Part shown: positions 34,150 through 45,199 of the stretch, piece by piece
Position numbering within the stretch: the first letter of the stretch is position 1
Layout: every line of letters begins with the position of its first letter
From: Cycas panzhihuaensis
Taxonomy: Eukaryota > Cycadophyta
Length of the DNA stretch: 64,000 nt
Assembly: GCA_023213395.1 (NCBI GenBank)
Contig: CM041465.1
Coordinates: 203,863,741-203,927,740 of the forward strand
Reading direction: 5' to 3'
The notes under the pieces: model-generated
The model's database searches: none
Seen by the model: the letters and a program-made list of their open reading frames with translations, nothing else
Told to the model about the DNA's origin: nothing
Translations under genes and position numbers: made by a program

Positions 34150-35387
34150 ACATATATGACACCATTTATCATTCTAGTGCATTGCACTGTTTTTTGGATT
34201 GATTTCGCATTCCTTGGTTGTGTGCGAACTTTCTTCGTAGATATGGCACCATTTCTCAACTTTAAATTCCCGGTCTTTCTTTTTCTTTACTACTTCCTCC
34301 TCTTTGTTGTTTCTCATCTCAAGTCTTGCTACTTCCCTTCTTAGAGCTTCACCTTTTGACTCTTCCTCTGAAATTCCCACCTGACAAAAGGGTTGTTTAT
34401 GCTGGTTTTGTTTCATTTCCCTTATTTCTTCTTGTAACCTTAGTAAAAGCGGATCATGCCCCCTGCTTGGGCATCCATCTCTACTTCGAAATCCATTGCC
34501 AACTCCTGGGTGTTTTTAAATGATTTCGGTGGATGTGCATGCATCATAGACCTTAACTTTTCGTTTAATCCTCTGACGAAATAGTTCTTCATGTTGTGAT
34601 CTATCACTGTTTCATTGATCATATTGGCAGCAATGATTTTCATACAGTTGATGTAAGTTAACACCGATTCGCCCAACCTCTGCTTTATTTCCCTTAAGGC
34701 AATTTCCACAGTTTCGTTGCTTCAGAACTTCTGAAACCTTTCCTCAAAGGATTTCTTTATGTTGGCCCATGTTTCGATTTTATTTATCTCTTTGTACCAT
34801 GCCAATGGTACTCCCCTCAGTGTGCAAGCAAATCTTGTCTTTATTTCATCCTCGTCTGTGATTTTCTTCACATCGATCAAGTTCTGGAATAAATACACAT
34901 ACTTTGCTGCGTCTGAGGTGTCGTTGAGTATCAGTTTGCCAAAATCCCTGAAGTCGTCCATCCTGGGTAATTGCACTGGTGTCCCACCCATTGGTGATCC
35001 TTCTCCTATTACCTCCTCAAAGGATTTTACTCCTTCTCCACCCTTCACTTTAGGTGGTGTATGCGGGGTGCTTAATGCAGTATTATCCCTTCCAAATAGG
35101 GGATTCTTGAATGGCGTTTTTAGATGTATTGGCTCTGGTACTCTTGGCACTTGTACCGTAAATGATGTGACCACTATATACGATTGCTCAAACCCCCTAT
35201 CCGACGAATCCTCAAAACGTTGCCTTGTTAATTTATTCTCCCAATATGCTGAGGGACCTTCCTCTACCTTCTTCTCGCTATCATTCAGGTCCTTCAGGGT
35301 ATCATCCACAGGCATATTCTCCTCCTTCCTTAGGGCATCGTTATGTTCCTCATTTACTTTTGTTTTTTCCTCCTTTTCTGGGCTTAA
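34150..35387 (-). pseudogene. Ty3/gypsy-type gag remnant
   Basis: From 35387 downward the minus strand is open through NEEHNDALRKEENMPVDD into a gag core: FRDFGKLILNDTSDAAKYVY, TRFACTLRGVPLAWYKEIN and WANIKKSFEERFQKF with a stop near 34722. It then continues IKQRLGESVLTYINCMK and FVRGLNEKLR, typical of the Retrotrans_gag fold. The C-terminal region (34174-34416) is charged and holds a mutated zinc knuckle in which the second Cys is Tyr (WCHIYEESSHTTKEC). No protease follows. Its 5' end is cut by element C. Confidence 0.8.
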
Positions 35388-35974
35388 AAGTGCTCATTGT
35401 AACAACACTTCTAAGTGTTCATTTGATGTACTAGATTGCTTCTTTTGAAGCCCTTTTCATTGTAAGCTTAATCAAGCATCTTTCATAAGTACATCATCCA
35501 AGTAAAATAAATCCTAAGTCCACTTTAATCTTCTAAAAAGTGACTTTAAAATCTTGTTGGAGAGGCCTGAAAAAGGTTCAAACCTTGCCTTTAAAATAAC
35601 CTTAAGCTCGGTGCATTCCATAGGGGACCAACCAACCGTATGGTCTGTGGACGACAATTAAGGTTGCTTGACAAAAAGGAGATTCGAAAAGGGTGTTATT
35701 GGGGCTGTGAATCCCAAGGAAAGCATGGTACGTCCATGCAGATCAACCCTACCTGCCTTGTCCTAGATTTGGCTTGGTCAACTGTTGGATCTCCTTTATA
35801 GATCAAGGTTGGACCAACTCTTTTGCCTAGTCCTCCACCCCTCATCACTCCATTTAGTTGTTGGATCTTCTAGTAAGATTAGGACTGTTGGTTTTGTTAG
35901 AAGGTGGAACTTAAGCAACAAAAACATTGAGTTTTCAAGTCATCTGCTAGCTTCAAGCCTTTTACAACTTAAAT
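35388..35974 (+). other. Partial leader of element C
   Basis: Matches the end of the leader of B (20920-21495), including TAGGGGACCAAC and CATGGTACGTCCATGCAGAT. No gene is present. Confidence 0.85.
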
Positions 35975-36990
35975 ATGGCTACTCTAAATATGCTAAATGC
36001 ATGCACAATCAAGTTGACAGGACAAGAGAATTATCAAGATTGGAAGAGGCAAACACAAAACCTCTTAAAGATGAATGAACTTTGGGACTATGTTTTTGGC
36101 CGATATCCTGTACCTGAATCTATGGAAGTTGATGGTGTGGTTGTTGATCCTGATCCTGATCCTGATTATGTTGCTTCTTGGGGCGCCAAGGATAAAATAG
36201 CCTTGGCATTCTTGCATATGGTTATTGATGTAAATGTTGATCAAAATATTGCAAATGTTGAAACTTCTAAGGAAGCTTAAGACATTTTGTCCTCCTTGTA
36301 TGAAAGGCGAGATGAAGCTCGCATTTTGTTTGTCAAAGCAAAGCTTTATTCAATAAAGTATGTAAAGCCTATGTCGACATTTCTTGCTTCCATTAAAGAA
36401 ATTTGTAATAAATTGAATACTTTAGGCAAACCTGCCTCAAGGGATGAACTTGTCACCACTACCATTCGAGCTTTGCCTAAAGACTTCAATGGCTTCATTT
36501 CATCTATCACTCGAGATGGCTCTCTTTCTACAATGGCCTTCAATCAACTAGAGAGTTTGTTATTTCAAGAGGAGCAAATCTATGATAAAGAAAATGATAA
36601 TGGTGCATCAACTTCAAGAGCTTTCACGGCCAAGTTGAAGGCCAAACAAACTCCCAAACCTTCACTTACAAACTAGTTTGGGAATATGAACATTGGCACT
36701 TCAAAAGCCAATGTTATGTCATTATTGTGGCAACGTTAGCCACATTGCTCCTGATTGTCGAAAGAAGAAAGCTGATCTTCAGCGTACACAACAACAGTAG
36801 CCCCATCAGAGACAACAGCAGCCTCGTCAGCAATTCTAGCAGCAACAGCGGTTTCAACAACAACAACAATATCCCGCTCGACCAAATCAAGGTGCATATC
36901 AAGGAGGTCAAAGAGGAAGGGGGGGTTTTAGAGGTGGCAATCAATGTCACACAAATCAGTTTGCAGAAGAGGATAAGCTACTTTGTGCTT
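35975..36990 (+). pseudogene. Broken gag of element C
   Basis: Starts MATLNMLNACTIKLTGQ, with WKRQTQNLLKMNELWDYVFG and IALAFLHMVIDVNVDQN. A TAA follows KEA near 36278 and a TAG follows KPSLTN near 36674. The zinc knuckle CHYCGNVSHIAPDC (C-x2-C-x4-H-x4-C) lies near 36720-36765 in another frame. A Gln-rich tail and an RGRGGFRGG stretch follow. A (GATCCT)3 repeat near 36147 encodes an Asp-Pro run that is longer than in D. Confidence 0.88.
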
Positions 36991-37015
36991 ATTACACTTC
37001 AGATGTTGATCAAAC

Positions 37016-38280
37016 TTGGATCATCGATTCGGGGGCATCACGACACATGCTGGAAGTGAAGAACTTCTTCAAGACATCAAAGAAGGAAATGGTAAATCAG
37101 TAACTTTTGGCAACAATGAATCAGTGGAGATCTCTAGTATTGGCAAAGTTGCCTCATTTCATTCTTCTTCAAATCCTTCTTCATTATTTCCCAATGGTGA
37201 TGCCTACTACATTCCTTCCATGGAGAAGAACTTACTATTTGTTAGCCAATTGGACAAGCAACAAATGAACATTTTGTTTTAAAATGGGAAATGTGTTATC
37301 AATGACGAGCATGATCAGATTGTAGCCATTGGTCATGAAGACCATGGTCTTTATAAGTTGGATGCAAATAACATAACTTCTGATTCTGCTTACTCTGTTA
37401 CGTCATCATCAACAAAGATGCAACTTTGGCATCATCGTCTAGGCCACTTGAGTTTAGACAATCTCAAGTTGATGGGAAATAAGAACATGGTGCATGGACT
37501 TCCCAATCTCTATGGTTCTAAATGCCTTTGTGAAGCTTGTATAATGGGGACACAACATAGATTGCCTTTTCCTAAAGGCAAAGCATGGTGTGCATCATAT
37601 CCTTTGTAGCTGATACATTCTGATTTATGTGGACCTATGTCCACAACATCTTTTGGAGGTGCATTGTACTATATCTCCTTCATAGATGATTTCTCTCACA
37701 AAGTTTGGGTTTACTTCCTCAAACAGAAATCTGAAGCATTCCAGAAGTTCAATGAATTCAAGCTTGAGGTAGAGAATGAATCTGGCTATACAATCAAAAT
37801 ACTAAGGTCAAATAATAGAGATGAATTCACTTCAAACGAATTCACTCAATTCTACAAGGATAATGGCATTCGGAGACAACTCACTACTCCTCATACTCCT
37901 CAACAAAAACAAAGTCTCTGAACATATGAATAGGACTTTGGCAAACAAAGCCAAAGCAACGATGCATGCAAAAGGACTCACACGAGCATATTGGGTGAAA
38001 GCATTTCACATAGCTGCTTATGTGGCAAATCAGAGTCCTACTTCAGCAATCGTCGATATCACACCAGAAGAAGCCTGGTCTGGTAAGAAGCCAATCGTCA
38101 GTCACTTAAGGACATTTGGGTGTACTATATATATGCACATCCCCAATTAGCAAAGATCTAAGTTAGACAAACATAGTCTAAAATGCATCTTTGTAGGCTA
38201 TGCCATTCATAGTAAGCTTACAAGTTGTATGATCCTATTGGAAAGAAAATGCATCTCTCAAGAGATGTAATCTTTGCTGA
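37016..38280 (+). pseudogene. Broken protease-integrase of element C
   Basis: WIIDSGASRHM is near 37018-37050 and is followed by a one-base deletion relative to D (HMTGSEELL lost in frame). TAA at 37279 and TAG at 37606 (before LIHSD) interrupt the frame. LWHHRLGHLSLDNLK and CLCEACIMG are intact. Integrase: HSDLCGPM, FIDDFSHKVWVYF and RSNNRDEF, in which the second catalytic Asp of RSDNGGEF has become Asn. Near 37910 a frameshift disrupts the QQNGVSER motif. TAG near 38148 interrupts IPN-QRSKLDK. Confidence 0.88.
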
Positions 38281-40152
38281 ATAAAAGCCTAAGGAGTTGG
38301 AAATTGCATCCTTCCAACCTCCTTTTGATAAAGGTAAAAAGATTGTTGAGTACTTCATTCCCTCTCAATCTTCCACATCATGTACACCATCTGCACCAGT
38401 TGGACCGTCTACATCAGCAGATACTACTCCACTTGATCCTAGCACATTGTCTTTTGATCCATCACTCAGACCAGAAGACATTGAGGTTCAAGTCACATCA
38501 GTTAAAAAATTGCCAAAATGGTTTACTTCAACTATTCAAGACAGCCAGATTATTGAAGGAAAGCGTCCATCAAAATATAGCCAGCAAACCAATTATACAC
38601 TCATGGCTAATGTATTTTGTGTTGATGAGCCCTCCACCTTTGAGAAGGCATCTCAAAATGATAATTAGAAAACTGTTATGGATGAAGAAATTCATTCTAT
38701 TGATAAGAATAGAACATGGGATTTGGTAAAATTGCCTAAGCATAAACAGGCAATCAGTTGCAAATGGGTCTACAAGACCAAATTCCATTCTGATGGTACA
38801 CTCAAGCGCCATAAGGCGCGACTTGTTGTAAAAGAGTTCAAACAAAAAGAAGGCATTGACTATGAGGAGACTTTTGCACCTCTTGCTAATATGAACACCA
38901 TTAGACTCATCTTGGCCTTAGCTGCTCAATGTAAATGGCTACCATATCAGATGGACGTGAAGAGCGCCTTAAGGAGGTATATTTGGAACAACCTCCTAGT
39001 TACAAAGTACAAGGCAAGGAGCACTTGGTTTATCATCTGAAAAAGGCTTTGTATGGCTTGAAGCAAGCTCCTCGGGCATGGTACTCCAAAATCGATGATT
39101 ATTTTTTCAGACATGGTTTTCATCGATCCACATCAGACCCCAGCCTGTATATCAAAGTTGAGAAAGACCATGCCATTTTTATTGTCTTATATGTTGATGA
39201 CTTAGTGATCACTGGTAATGACACTAAGATGATACACATTCTCCAAGATGATTTAAAGAGAACCTTCGAGATGACAGATCTTGGACTACTACATTATTTT
39301 CTAGGCTTTGAGGTCTGGCAATAGCCTAGATCTATCTTCATATCCCAAGCAAAATATTCTTGGGACATTTTGCAGCGATTCAGGATGCATGATTGCAAAC
39401 CAGCACCAACACCTATGGAGAATGGAACAAAGCTTACTCTTAATGAGGAAGTTGAACCTGCAAATCCCACTCTTTACCAACAGTTGATTGGTAGCCTCAT
39501 TTATCTCACCAACACTCGACCGGATATTTCATTTCCAGTTGGGATTTGTTCTAGATACATGTCTCAACCCAATCAGAAACATTGGAATGCAGCAAAACAC
39601 ATACTCAAATACATCAAAGGAACATTGCATCATGGTCTTCAGTATGCACATAATGAGGACTTTATCTTAGAAGGGTTCTCAGATTCTGATTGGGCAGGTT
39701 GTCAGAATAGTCGGAGATCCACCTTGGGTTGTTACTTTACCCTTGGTTCTAGAGTTGTTTCATGGAGTTGCAAAAAGCAACCCAATGTTACCTTGTCCTC
39801 CACTGAAGCAGAATACAAAGCTACTGTCAGCGTAGCTTGTGAGGCTATCTAGCTATGACGGATTCTTTGGGAGCATGGACTTGAGCAAAATCACCCCACT
39901 AGAATATATTGTAACAATCATAGTGTACTCAAGTTAGCCAAGAATCCAATTTTTCATGCACGGACCAAACACATCGAGGTTCATCATCACTTCATCAGAG
40001 AGCATGTGCAGACTGGTGAGATTAACCTCCAATACAGATCTACAGAGGAGCAGACAACAGATATCTTTACCAAGCCTCTTGGTAGAGAAAAATTTGTAAA
40101 ATTCATAGATGGTCTTGGCGTCCGACTTAACATTGTAAACAGTAAGGGGGGG
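38281..40152 (+). pseudogene. Broken reverse transcriptase-RNase H of element C
   Basis: Linker rich in Ser/Thr/Pro (38297-38480), then TWDLVKLPKHKQAISCKW and [21 protein letters not shown] 19-bp deletion near 38965 removes FLNGDLQE and shifts the frame. RT continues KALYGLKQAPRAWYSKIDD with catalytic LYVDDLVITGND near 39190. RNase H: LIGSLIYLTNTRPDISF, GFSDSDWAGCQNSRRST, CKKQPNVTLSSTEAEYKA and FHARTKHIEVHHHFIREH. TAG codons occur near 38667, 39323 and 39850. Confidence 0.88.
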
Positions 40153-40698
40153 TGTTAAACCTTATGTTTACATGTTAAGTATGTACTTTATTCTTTTATT
40201 CTTTCATTCATTATTTTGTACTTTATGGGGTGACTAATCTCTTAAGTGATAAAGTGCACACCCACTTTCATCCTAGTGACATAACATTGTAAGTAAAGGG
40301 TCAAATGGACCCTCATGCATGTTTGCTCACTTGAGAGCCTAATGGACACATGTCCCTCGTGCATGACATGCAAGCCATGCATTGCATGTACCTTGGATGT
40401 TTGCCACTTGGCAAACATCCAACAGTGTTAGGTAACCTCAGTTACTCTATATATTGAGACCTCTCCTTGTGTCTCACATGTATAGTTGATGTGTAATGTT
40501 ATGCTACCATTTTGCTAATCAATTGGTATTCTTTGGAGTAGGACTAATTCCTCCTCCTCACATCTTGGTATCATCTTGCTTCCTTGATCTTGCTTATCTT
40601 AGTTTTGCTCTTATGTCATTTAGAACTAGAGGTGAACTATCTTCAAGATCTTGCCTTTATAGGTCTTAGGCACTTTAATCCTTTGGCCTTTTCTCACA
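40153..40698 (+). repeat. 3' LTR of element C (546 bp)
   Basis: Starts TGTTAAACCTTATG after the polypurine AAGGGGGGG and ends CCTTTTCTCACA, the same termini as element D's LTRs. A perfect 14-bp inverted repeat, TTGGATGTTTGCCA with a 2-base spacer, lies at 40393-40422. A TATA-like TATATATT is at 40448-40455. Confidence 0.93.
40393..40422 (+). promoter_or_regulatory. LTR palindrome upstream of TATA box
   Basis: TTGGATGTTTGCCA, CT, TGGCAAACATCCAA: a perfect 14+2+14 inverted repeat ending 25 bases before TATATATT. Identical arms occur in both LTRs of element D (47557-47586 and 54442-54471). Confidence 0.8.
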
Positions 40699-41290
40699 AC
40701 CTTAGCTTCTTATGCTTATCTTTGAGAGGAATGCCTCCTCTATTTTTGTCTCCTGTTCATATTGCCTGTTCCTTTGTTCTTGCTACAACATGTGTCCTGC
40801 AAAGGTCTCAAATGGCATGTTAGCAGTATAGCCACTTGTTGTAAGTGTGTTGACCATATTGTCAAATGATTTGGGCAAGTTCTACATCCGATATGGTTTC
40901 TCCTACTAAGACAAGGTTGTCCTTGAGAGCAGTAATTTTTGTCACAAAATCCGAAGCTGTCTGTCATTGTCTCAAATGAAGTTTATATAACTCCTCTCTT
41001 AAGTATATTATGCGAGCTTCATTTTTTTGACTAAAGAGAGAGGATAAAGTTTTCTAAACATCTGTTGATGTGGTGGCTCCAACAACATGGGTTAACAAGG
41101 AATCCCCAATAGAAAGCATAATTGTTACATGTTCCAAATTATCCCTTTCTTCCTAGCTAATTTGATCTACAATGTTAGAGGATTTTTTTCTTCCCCTATG
41201 ACTATCTTCTAAGCATTTTTTTGCCCTAAAAAAGTCCTCCTATTTTTAATTTGCAAGTATTAAAATTTTGGCCTATAAGTTTATGAGCAT
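40699..41290 (-). pseudogene. Copia gag fragment (minus strand)
   Basis: The minus strand reads a copia gag core from about 41290 down: VDQIS, RDNLEHVTIMLSIGDSLL, LSSLFSQKNEARIIYLREEL, YKLHLRQ and SDFVTKITALKDNLVLVGET, with a few stops. It is cut at 40698/40699 by the end of element C, and no continuation is found on the other side of C at 35388. Its family differs from that of B, C and D. Confidence 0.75.
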
Positions 41291-41900
41291 CACCCAGGGA
41301 GAAAACTAACAAAGCTATATTAAAGAAAGAAAAGAGATGAAATTTTGCAAAAGGAGAAATATTGAGAAAATTTGGCAAAAGGCTATACGGCCATAAGATC
41401 ATACAAAAATGTACAGATTTTAGGGTTGTACGAATTTACAACAAAATAGTGTCAAATGAAAGCTAACGACATTTACTTCTCAGATCTATTAAAAAATTTG
41501 GATTTGAACTAGTGATACTCTCAGAAAATAGCTCAAAATGAGTATAGTCGTCTAGATTTTTTCAAAGAAAAATGTTTATATCTTTGTAAATCTTCAACGA
41601 AATTTATTAAACTTGGACTTGAATGAACTATATTTTTCAAACAAGGAATTCAAGATAAATTTTATCTAGAATGATTGCTTCTTTTGAAAGAAATCTATGA
41701 TTGAACTTCCTGTCAGAAAATGACCCAAAGATGAAAGAGAAATGATTGATTGATTATTAAGGGGAGAACTCTTGAATATATACAATTACGATTTGTAACC
41801 CCCAAGAAACAAACTATAATCGTAACATGAAAAAGTGACACTTGTTAAACATACATTTATAAGTTACATTATTGAGGGGTCTATTACCCCTTTTGTGTTC
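41291..41900 (-). other. Probable LTR and leader between E and the gag fragment
   Basis: On the minus strand this follows the RNase H end of E and precedes a gag. A purine-rich AAAGGGGTAATAG near 41885 could be a polypurine tract, with TGTAACTT or TGTATGTT near 41850-41870 as LTR start. TATATATTC lies near 41775. I cannot fix the borders because no second LTR copy is in the window. Confidence 0.4.
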
Positions 41901-42998
41901 CTAGGATAAAACATTACATTCTAATATATCTGCCACTTGTTCTCCTGTTGGACAGTAGGTCAGATCAATCTCCTTACTTTGAACTTTCTCTCGAATGAAA
42001 TGATGATGAACTTCGATGTGCTTTGTCCGATTATGAAGAATTGGATTCCTGGTTAATTTAATTGCACGTTGATTGTCACAATTCAACGTTGTTGGTCCTT
42101 GTTGATGTTGATTCAGATCTTTCAAAAGTTGTCTAAGCCAAATTGCTTCAGTAGCTGCACTGACTGCCAATTCGTACTCAACTTCTGTTGATGATAAGGC
42201 TATTGTTGCCTGCTTTTTGCTACTCCAAGAGATTGGTACAGTGCCTAGGAAGAAGCAATACCCACTTGTAGACTTTCTTTGCTCTTTGTCTCCTACCTAG
42301 TCTGACTCACAGAATCCTGTTAATTGAAGTTATTCTTCCTTTAGATATACCAGCTTTAATTCGATTGTTCCTTTTAAGTATCTCAATATTCTTTTTTCTG
42401 CTCTCCAATGTTTTATTTTGGGCTCTTGCATATATCTCGATACTAAACGTACAGAGTATGAGATGTCAGGTCTAGTGGCAGTAAGATAAATCAAACTCCC
42501 AATAAGCTGTCTATATATGGTGGCATTAGCCTGAGGCTCTTCCTTGTTAAGGACCAAGTTACAGTTCACTTCCATGGGGGTTGCACATGGATTGCAATCC
42601 TCTATTTAAAATTTTGCTAACAAGTCTTTGATGTACTTGCTTTGGCATAGAGTGACTGAGTCTTCTTTTATCCCCAGATAATACCTTAGAAGGCCTAGAT
42701 CAATCATTTCAAATTTACCTTCAAGTTGACCTTTTATGTTTGAGATTGATTTTTCATCATCCCCAGTGAGAATCATATCATCTAAATATACTGCAATTAT
42801 GGTGATCAATGCATTTCTGTTCTTTACATACAAGATTTGAGTCTGAGTTGCACCTGTGAAATCCATTTTGACAGAGATAATTGTCCAACTTTGCATACCA
42901 AGCACGTGGAGCCTGCATTAGTCCGTACATTGCCTTTTTTAACCTGCAGACCAAGTTTTCCTTCCCTTTTTCAATATAGCCTTCTGGCTGCTTCACGT
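41901..42998 (-). pseudogene. Copia element E, 3' part: RT C-terminus and RNase H
   Basis: Minus strand from 42998 down: KQPEGYIEKGKENLVCRLKK, AMYGLMQAPRAWYAKLDN, the RT active site as VYLDDMILTGDD near 42790, LEGKFEMIDLGLLRYYLGI, then LIGSLIYLTATRPDISY and RYLKGTIELKLVYL. RNase H ends AVSAATEAIWLRQLL, NPILHNRTKHIEVHHHFIRE and YCPTGEQVADIL. Its family differs from B/C/D. It is broken by a frameshift near 42850-42900 and by stops, and is interrupted on its 5' side by element F. Confidence 0.88.
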
Positions 42999-43381
42999 TG
43001 TTAAAATTTCAACATGAAGAACATTCATCAACCACTAAAACAATATCAACAAACAGAGATCAACACAATATAATCAGAATGCATTAACATATCAAGAACA
43101 CCAAAGACTCAATATGAGCCTTGATGATGTGTTGTGTCTATACACTACCTCAACCACCTTTATATACCAAAGAGGTGGGAGACTATACAACACAAGTAAT
43201 GCATGTGGGACAAATACCTTTGTCCTGACCAATAGCATTACACCACTAACTTGACCAATAAGCTTCTATCATTTTACATAGTGTTATAATGACCCTTTGA
43301 CCTAAGACTTAGGACTATGGCTAATAATCCTAGGACCCACTTTTACTTAACCACATACACATTAAACATTATATTCTAACA
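42999..43381 (-). repeat. 3' LTR of element F
   Basis: Ends are TGTTA...TAACA (minus strand start at 43381). It is followed at higher coordinates by the polypurine tract TAAGGGGAGG (minus strand). Confidence 0.92.
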
Positions 43382-43470
43382 CCTCCCCTTAATGTTTAAT
43401 GTTTATACTAAGGACAATTTGACATAACTGACATACATTAACACTTGACTTGAATTTGAGACTATAGACA

Positions 43471-44436
43471 CTAAAGACAACATGACAAGACTAGCATGAC
43501 TATCAACAGACTCCAATGCATTTTGTCTTCTTTGAATCTCCATCGTCTTGACCTTCGAAAGGTCTTGAACACCATGTCTTGGGCCTGATCTTGGTCTTCG
43601 ATCCTGTAGTGTTGTTTTTGAGGTAGTCCTTTGAACTGATAGTCTTCGAGTTTTGCTTCTTCCACATCCATGCAAAACAAGTAGTGCAAGATGTGTAATT
43701 CAGCATGATCCTGCATGTATCCATCAAGGATATCTTCAAGGTGTCTTTCAAATATGTCTTCTATCACATGTTTGCTTCCACCTTCTTCAGTATGTGAGTG
43801 ACCAAAATAGATGCTAGCAATATCATCATTATCCAAATGTAGCAATGAGTTGTCAGCAGGTAAGACACCATTATCCTCCCCTGAAGCAATGGATTTATTG
43901 AGACGAGTTCCTATAAGTTGTGTGAGATACCCTGTTTTCTCTGTGTCACTCAAAGGATTTCTTGAACCAAGTACAATGAGTATTTCCATGATACTTACAT
44001 GCATATGCTTCCTGATTATGAATATGCATACATGGAACATTATTTCAATATGATTGATATTTATGATTAAGTAACCTACACAAAATATAATATGATTTCG
44101 ACAAGCAAGATTATGATGATATGGTATCCTCCTTATGTTCCTTTGGAAACAACTTTCTAGTGCTGTTGTAATATATGTTGTTATAATTTTGATTTTTTCA
44201 AAGATGAGGACAGAGGATGCAATCGAGTTGAACGAGATCATAGATATCACTATATGACCTGTCATCATTTGAATTCTTCCCACCAACCTGTCAACACAAA
44301 CTAGGACAATATTATCCATACCTTTTGTTAGGCACCTTGTGTCTCCATGAACTGTTACCGGTAAGGATTGATGCCTAGAATCTTCAGCCTCCAAAGCTGG
44401 TTCCTTAATGAGACTTAAGGTATTTGATGGAGTCAT
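43471..44436 (-). CDS. Unidentified 321-codon frame inside element F
   Basis: It is among the longest open frames in the window and has no stop over 321 codons, unusual in this decayed DNA. I do not recognise it. The N-terminal part (MTPSNTLSLIKEPALEAED) and the C-terminal half (GSRNPLSDTEKTGYLTQL, ASIYFGHSHTEEGGSKHV, EDIFERHLEDILDGYMQDHA) have balanced, acidic, protein-like composition. The middle is rich in Ile, His and Cys and looks like translated AT-rich non-coding sequence, possibly an unspliced intron. It could be captured host sequence or an element-specific protein. Expression is unknown. Confidence 0.35.
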   Translation of the reverse strand: MTPSNTLSLIKEPALEAEDSRHQSLPVTVHGDTRCLTKGMDNIVLVCVDRLVGRIQMMTGHIVISMISFNSIASSVLIFEKIKIITTYITTALESCFQRNIRRIPYHHNLACRNHIIFCVGYLIININHIEIMFHVCIFIIRKHMHVSIMEILIVLGSRNPLSDTEKTGYLTQLIGTRLNKSIASGEDNGVLPADNSLLHLDNDDIASIYFGHSHTEEGGSKHVIEDIFERHLEDILDGYMQDHAELHILHYLFCMDVEEAKLEDYQFKGLPQKQHYRIEDQDQAQDMVFKTFRRSRRWRFKEDKMHWSLLIVMLVLSCCL

Positions 44437-44559
44437 GGCTTTGTCACGCTATTTTTCCCTTTTTTCTTTTCTCTTCAATTTCTTCCTTTGATTCTTTGCC
44501 TTTTTGATTCTCTGTTGCACTTCTTCAGGTCCTTTTTCATGCACTTCTGTCAGTAGTTT

Positions 44560-44832
44560 CTAAGCATCCTCAGCTGAGTCAGTATTCTGCAAAACCTGGA
44601 TAATGAAGTGATAGGAAGGAGGAAGCTTATCCTTATCAAGGGCTGCAAGTATTCTGTCAATAACAATTCTATTTTTCTTTTTGAAAATTTCCTCCCCTTC
44701 TTCGTGAGCCATTTCAGTACCTATGATTGTTTTCCAAAGTTTCTTCAACACAAATAGGCTCTCCATCTTAATTTTCCACAAACGAAAATTAGTTCCAATA
44801 TATTTGGGCAAAGGAAAGAGCAGATCTGACAA
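44560..44832 (-). pseudogene. Gag-like N-terminal fragment of element F
   Basis: The minus strand reads MSDLLFPLPKYIGTNFRLWK, then KMESLFVLKKLWKTIIG and IDRILAALDKDKL. The GTNFRLWKIKME pattern is typical of the N-terminus of copia gag proteins. It stops after about 90 codons, and no zinc knuckle or pol follows. Confidence 0.6.
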
Positions 44833-45199
44833 CTAGTATTCATTTCTTTCAAGCACAAAAGTGATAATGTCGCTTAGCTCCATGAGGAAGGTACTGTCTT
44901 AAGTGCAACTGCTTTGCTCAAAACAGAAGCAATTCAACAACAAATACTCTCCAATCATATATCAAGATGTGAACCCAATGCTGCTAACTGTTTTGAAAAA
45001 TAGATACCTGAGAGTGAAACTTTTATGGTGCTGCGAATTCAATTTCTGTTGACCTCTATTCAATCCACACTATTTACGCCTCTAGCACCGATTTTTCATA
45101 GTTCCTATGCAGGTTGGGCAACCAACAGTAAAGCATTGAATGTCGATGGACAAGGTCAGAATCAATTTTATTACCTTATGGTCTTAGCTGGGTGATATC

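Larger units (their letters stand above)
35388..40698 (+). mobile_element. Ty1/copia element C (5' truncated)
   Basis: Plus-strand member of the same family as B and D. Its 5' LTR, primer site and the first 1.5 kb or so of leader are missing. The leader begins abruptly at about 35388 against a minus-strand gypsy gag, at a point homologous to about 20920 in B. Gag, pol and the 3' LTR follow in order with stops and frameshifts. Confidence 0.92.

Noticed and set aside
34759-35448. A 229-codon plus-strand frame
   Set aside because: It is antisense to the gypsy gag at 34150-35387, which has clear gag motifs; the plus frame has no motif and Ser/Phe-rich shadow composition.
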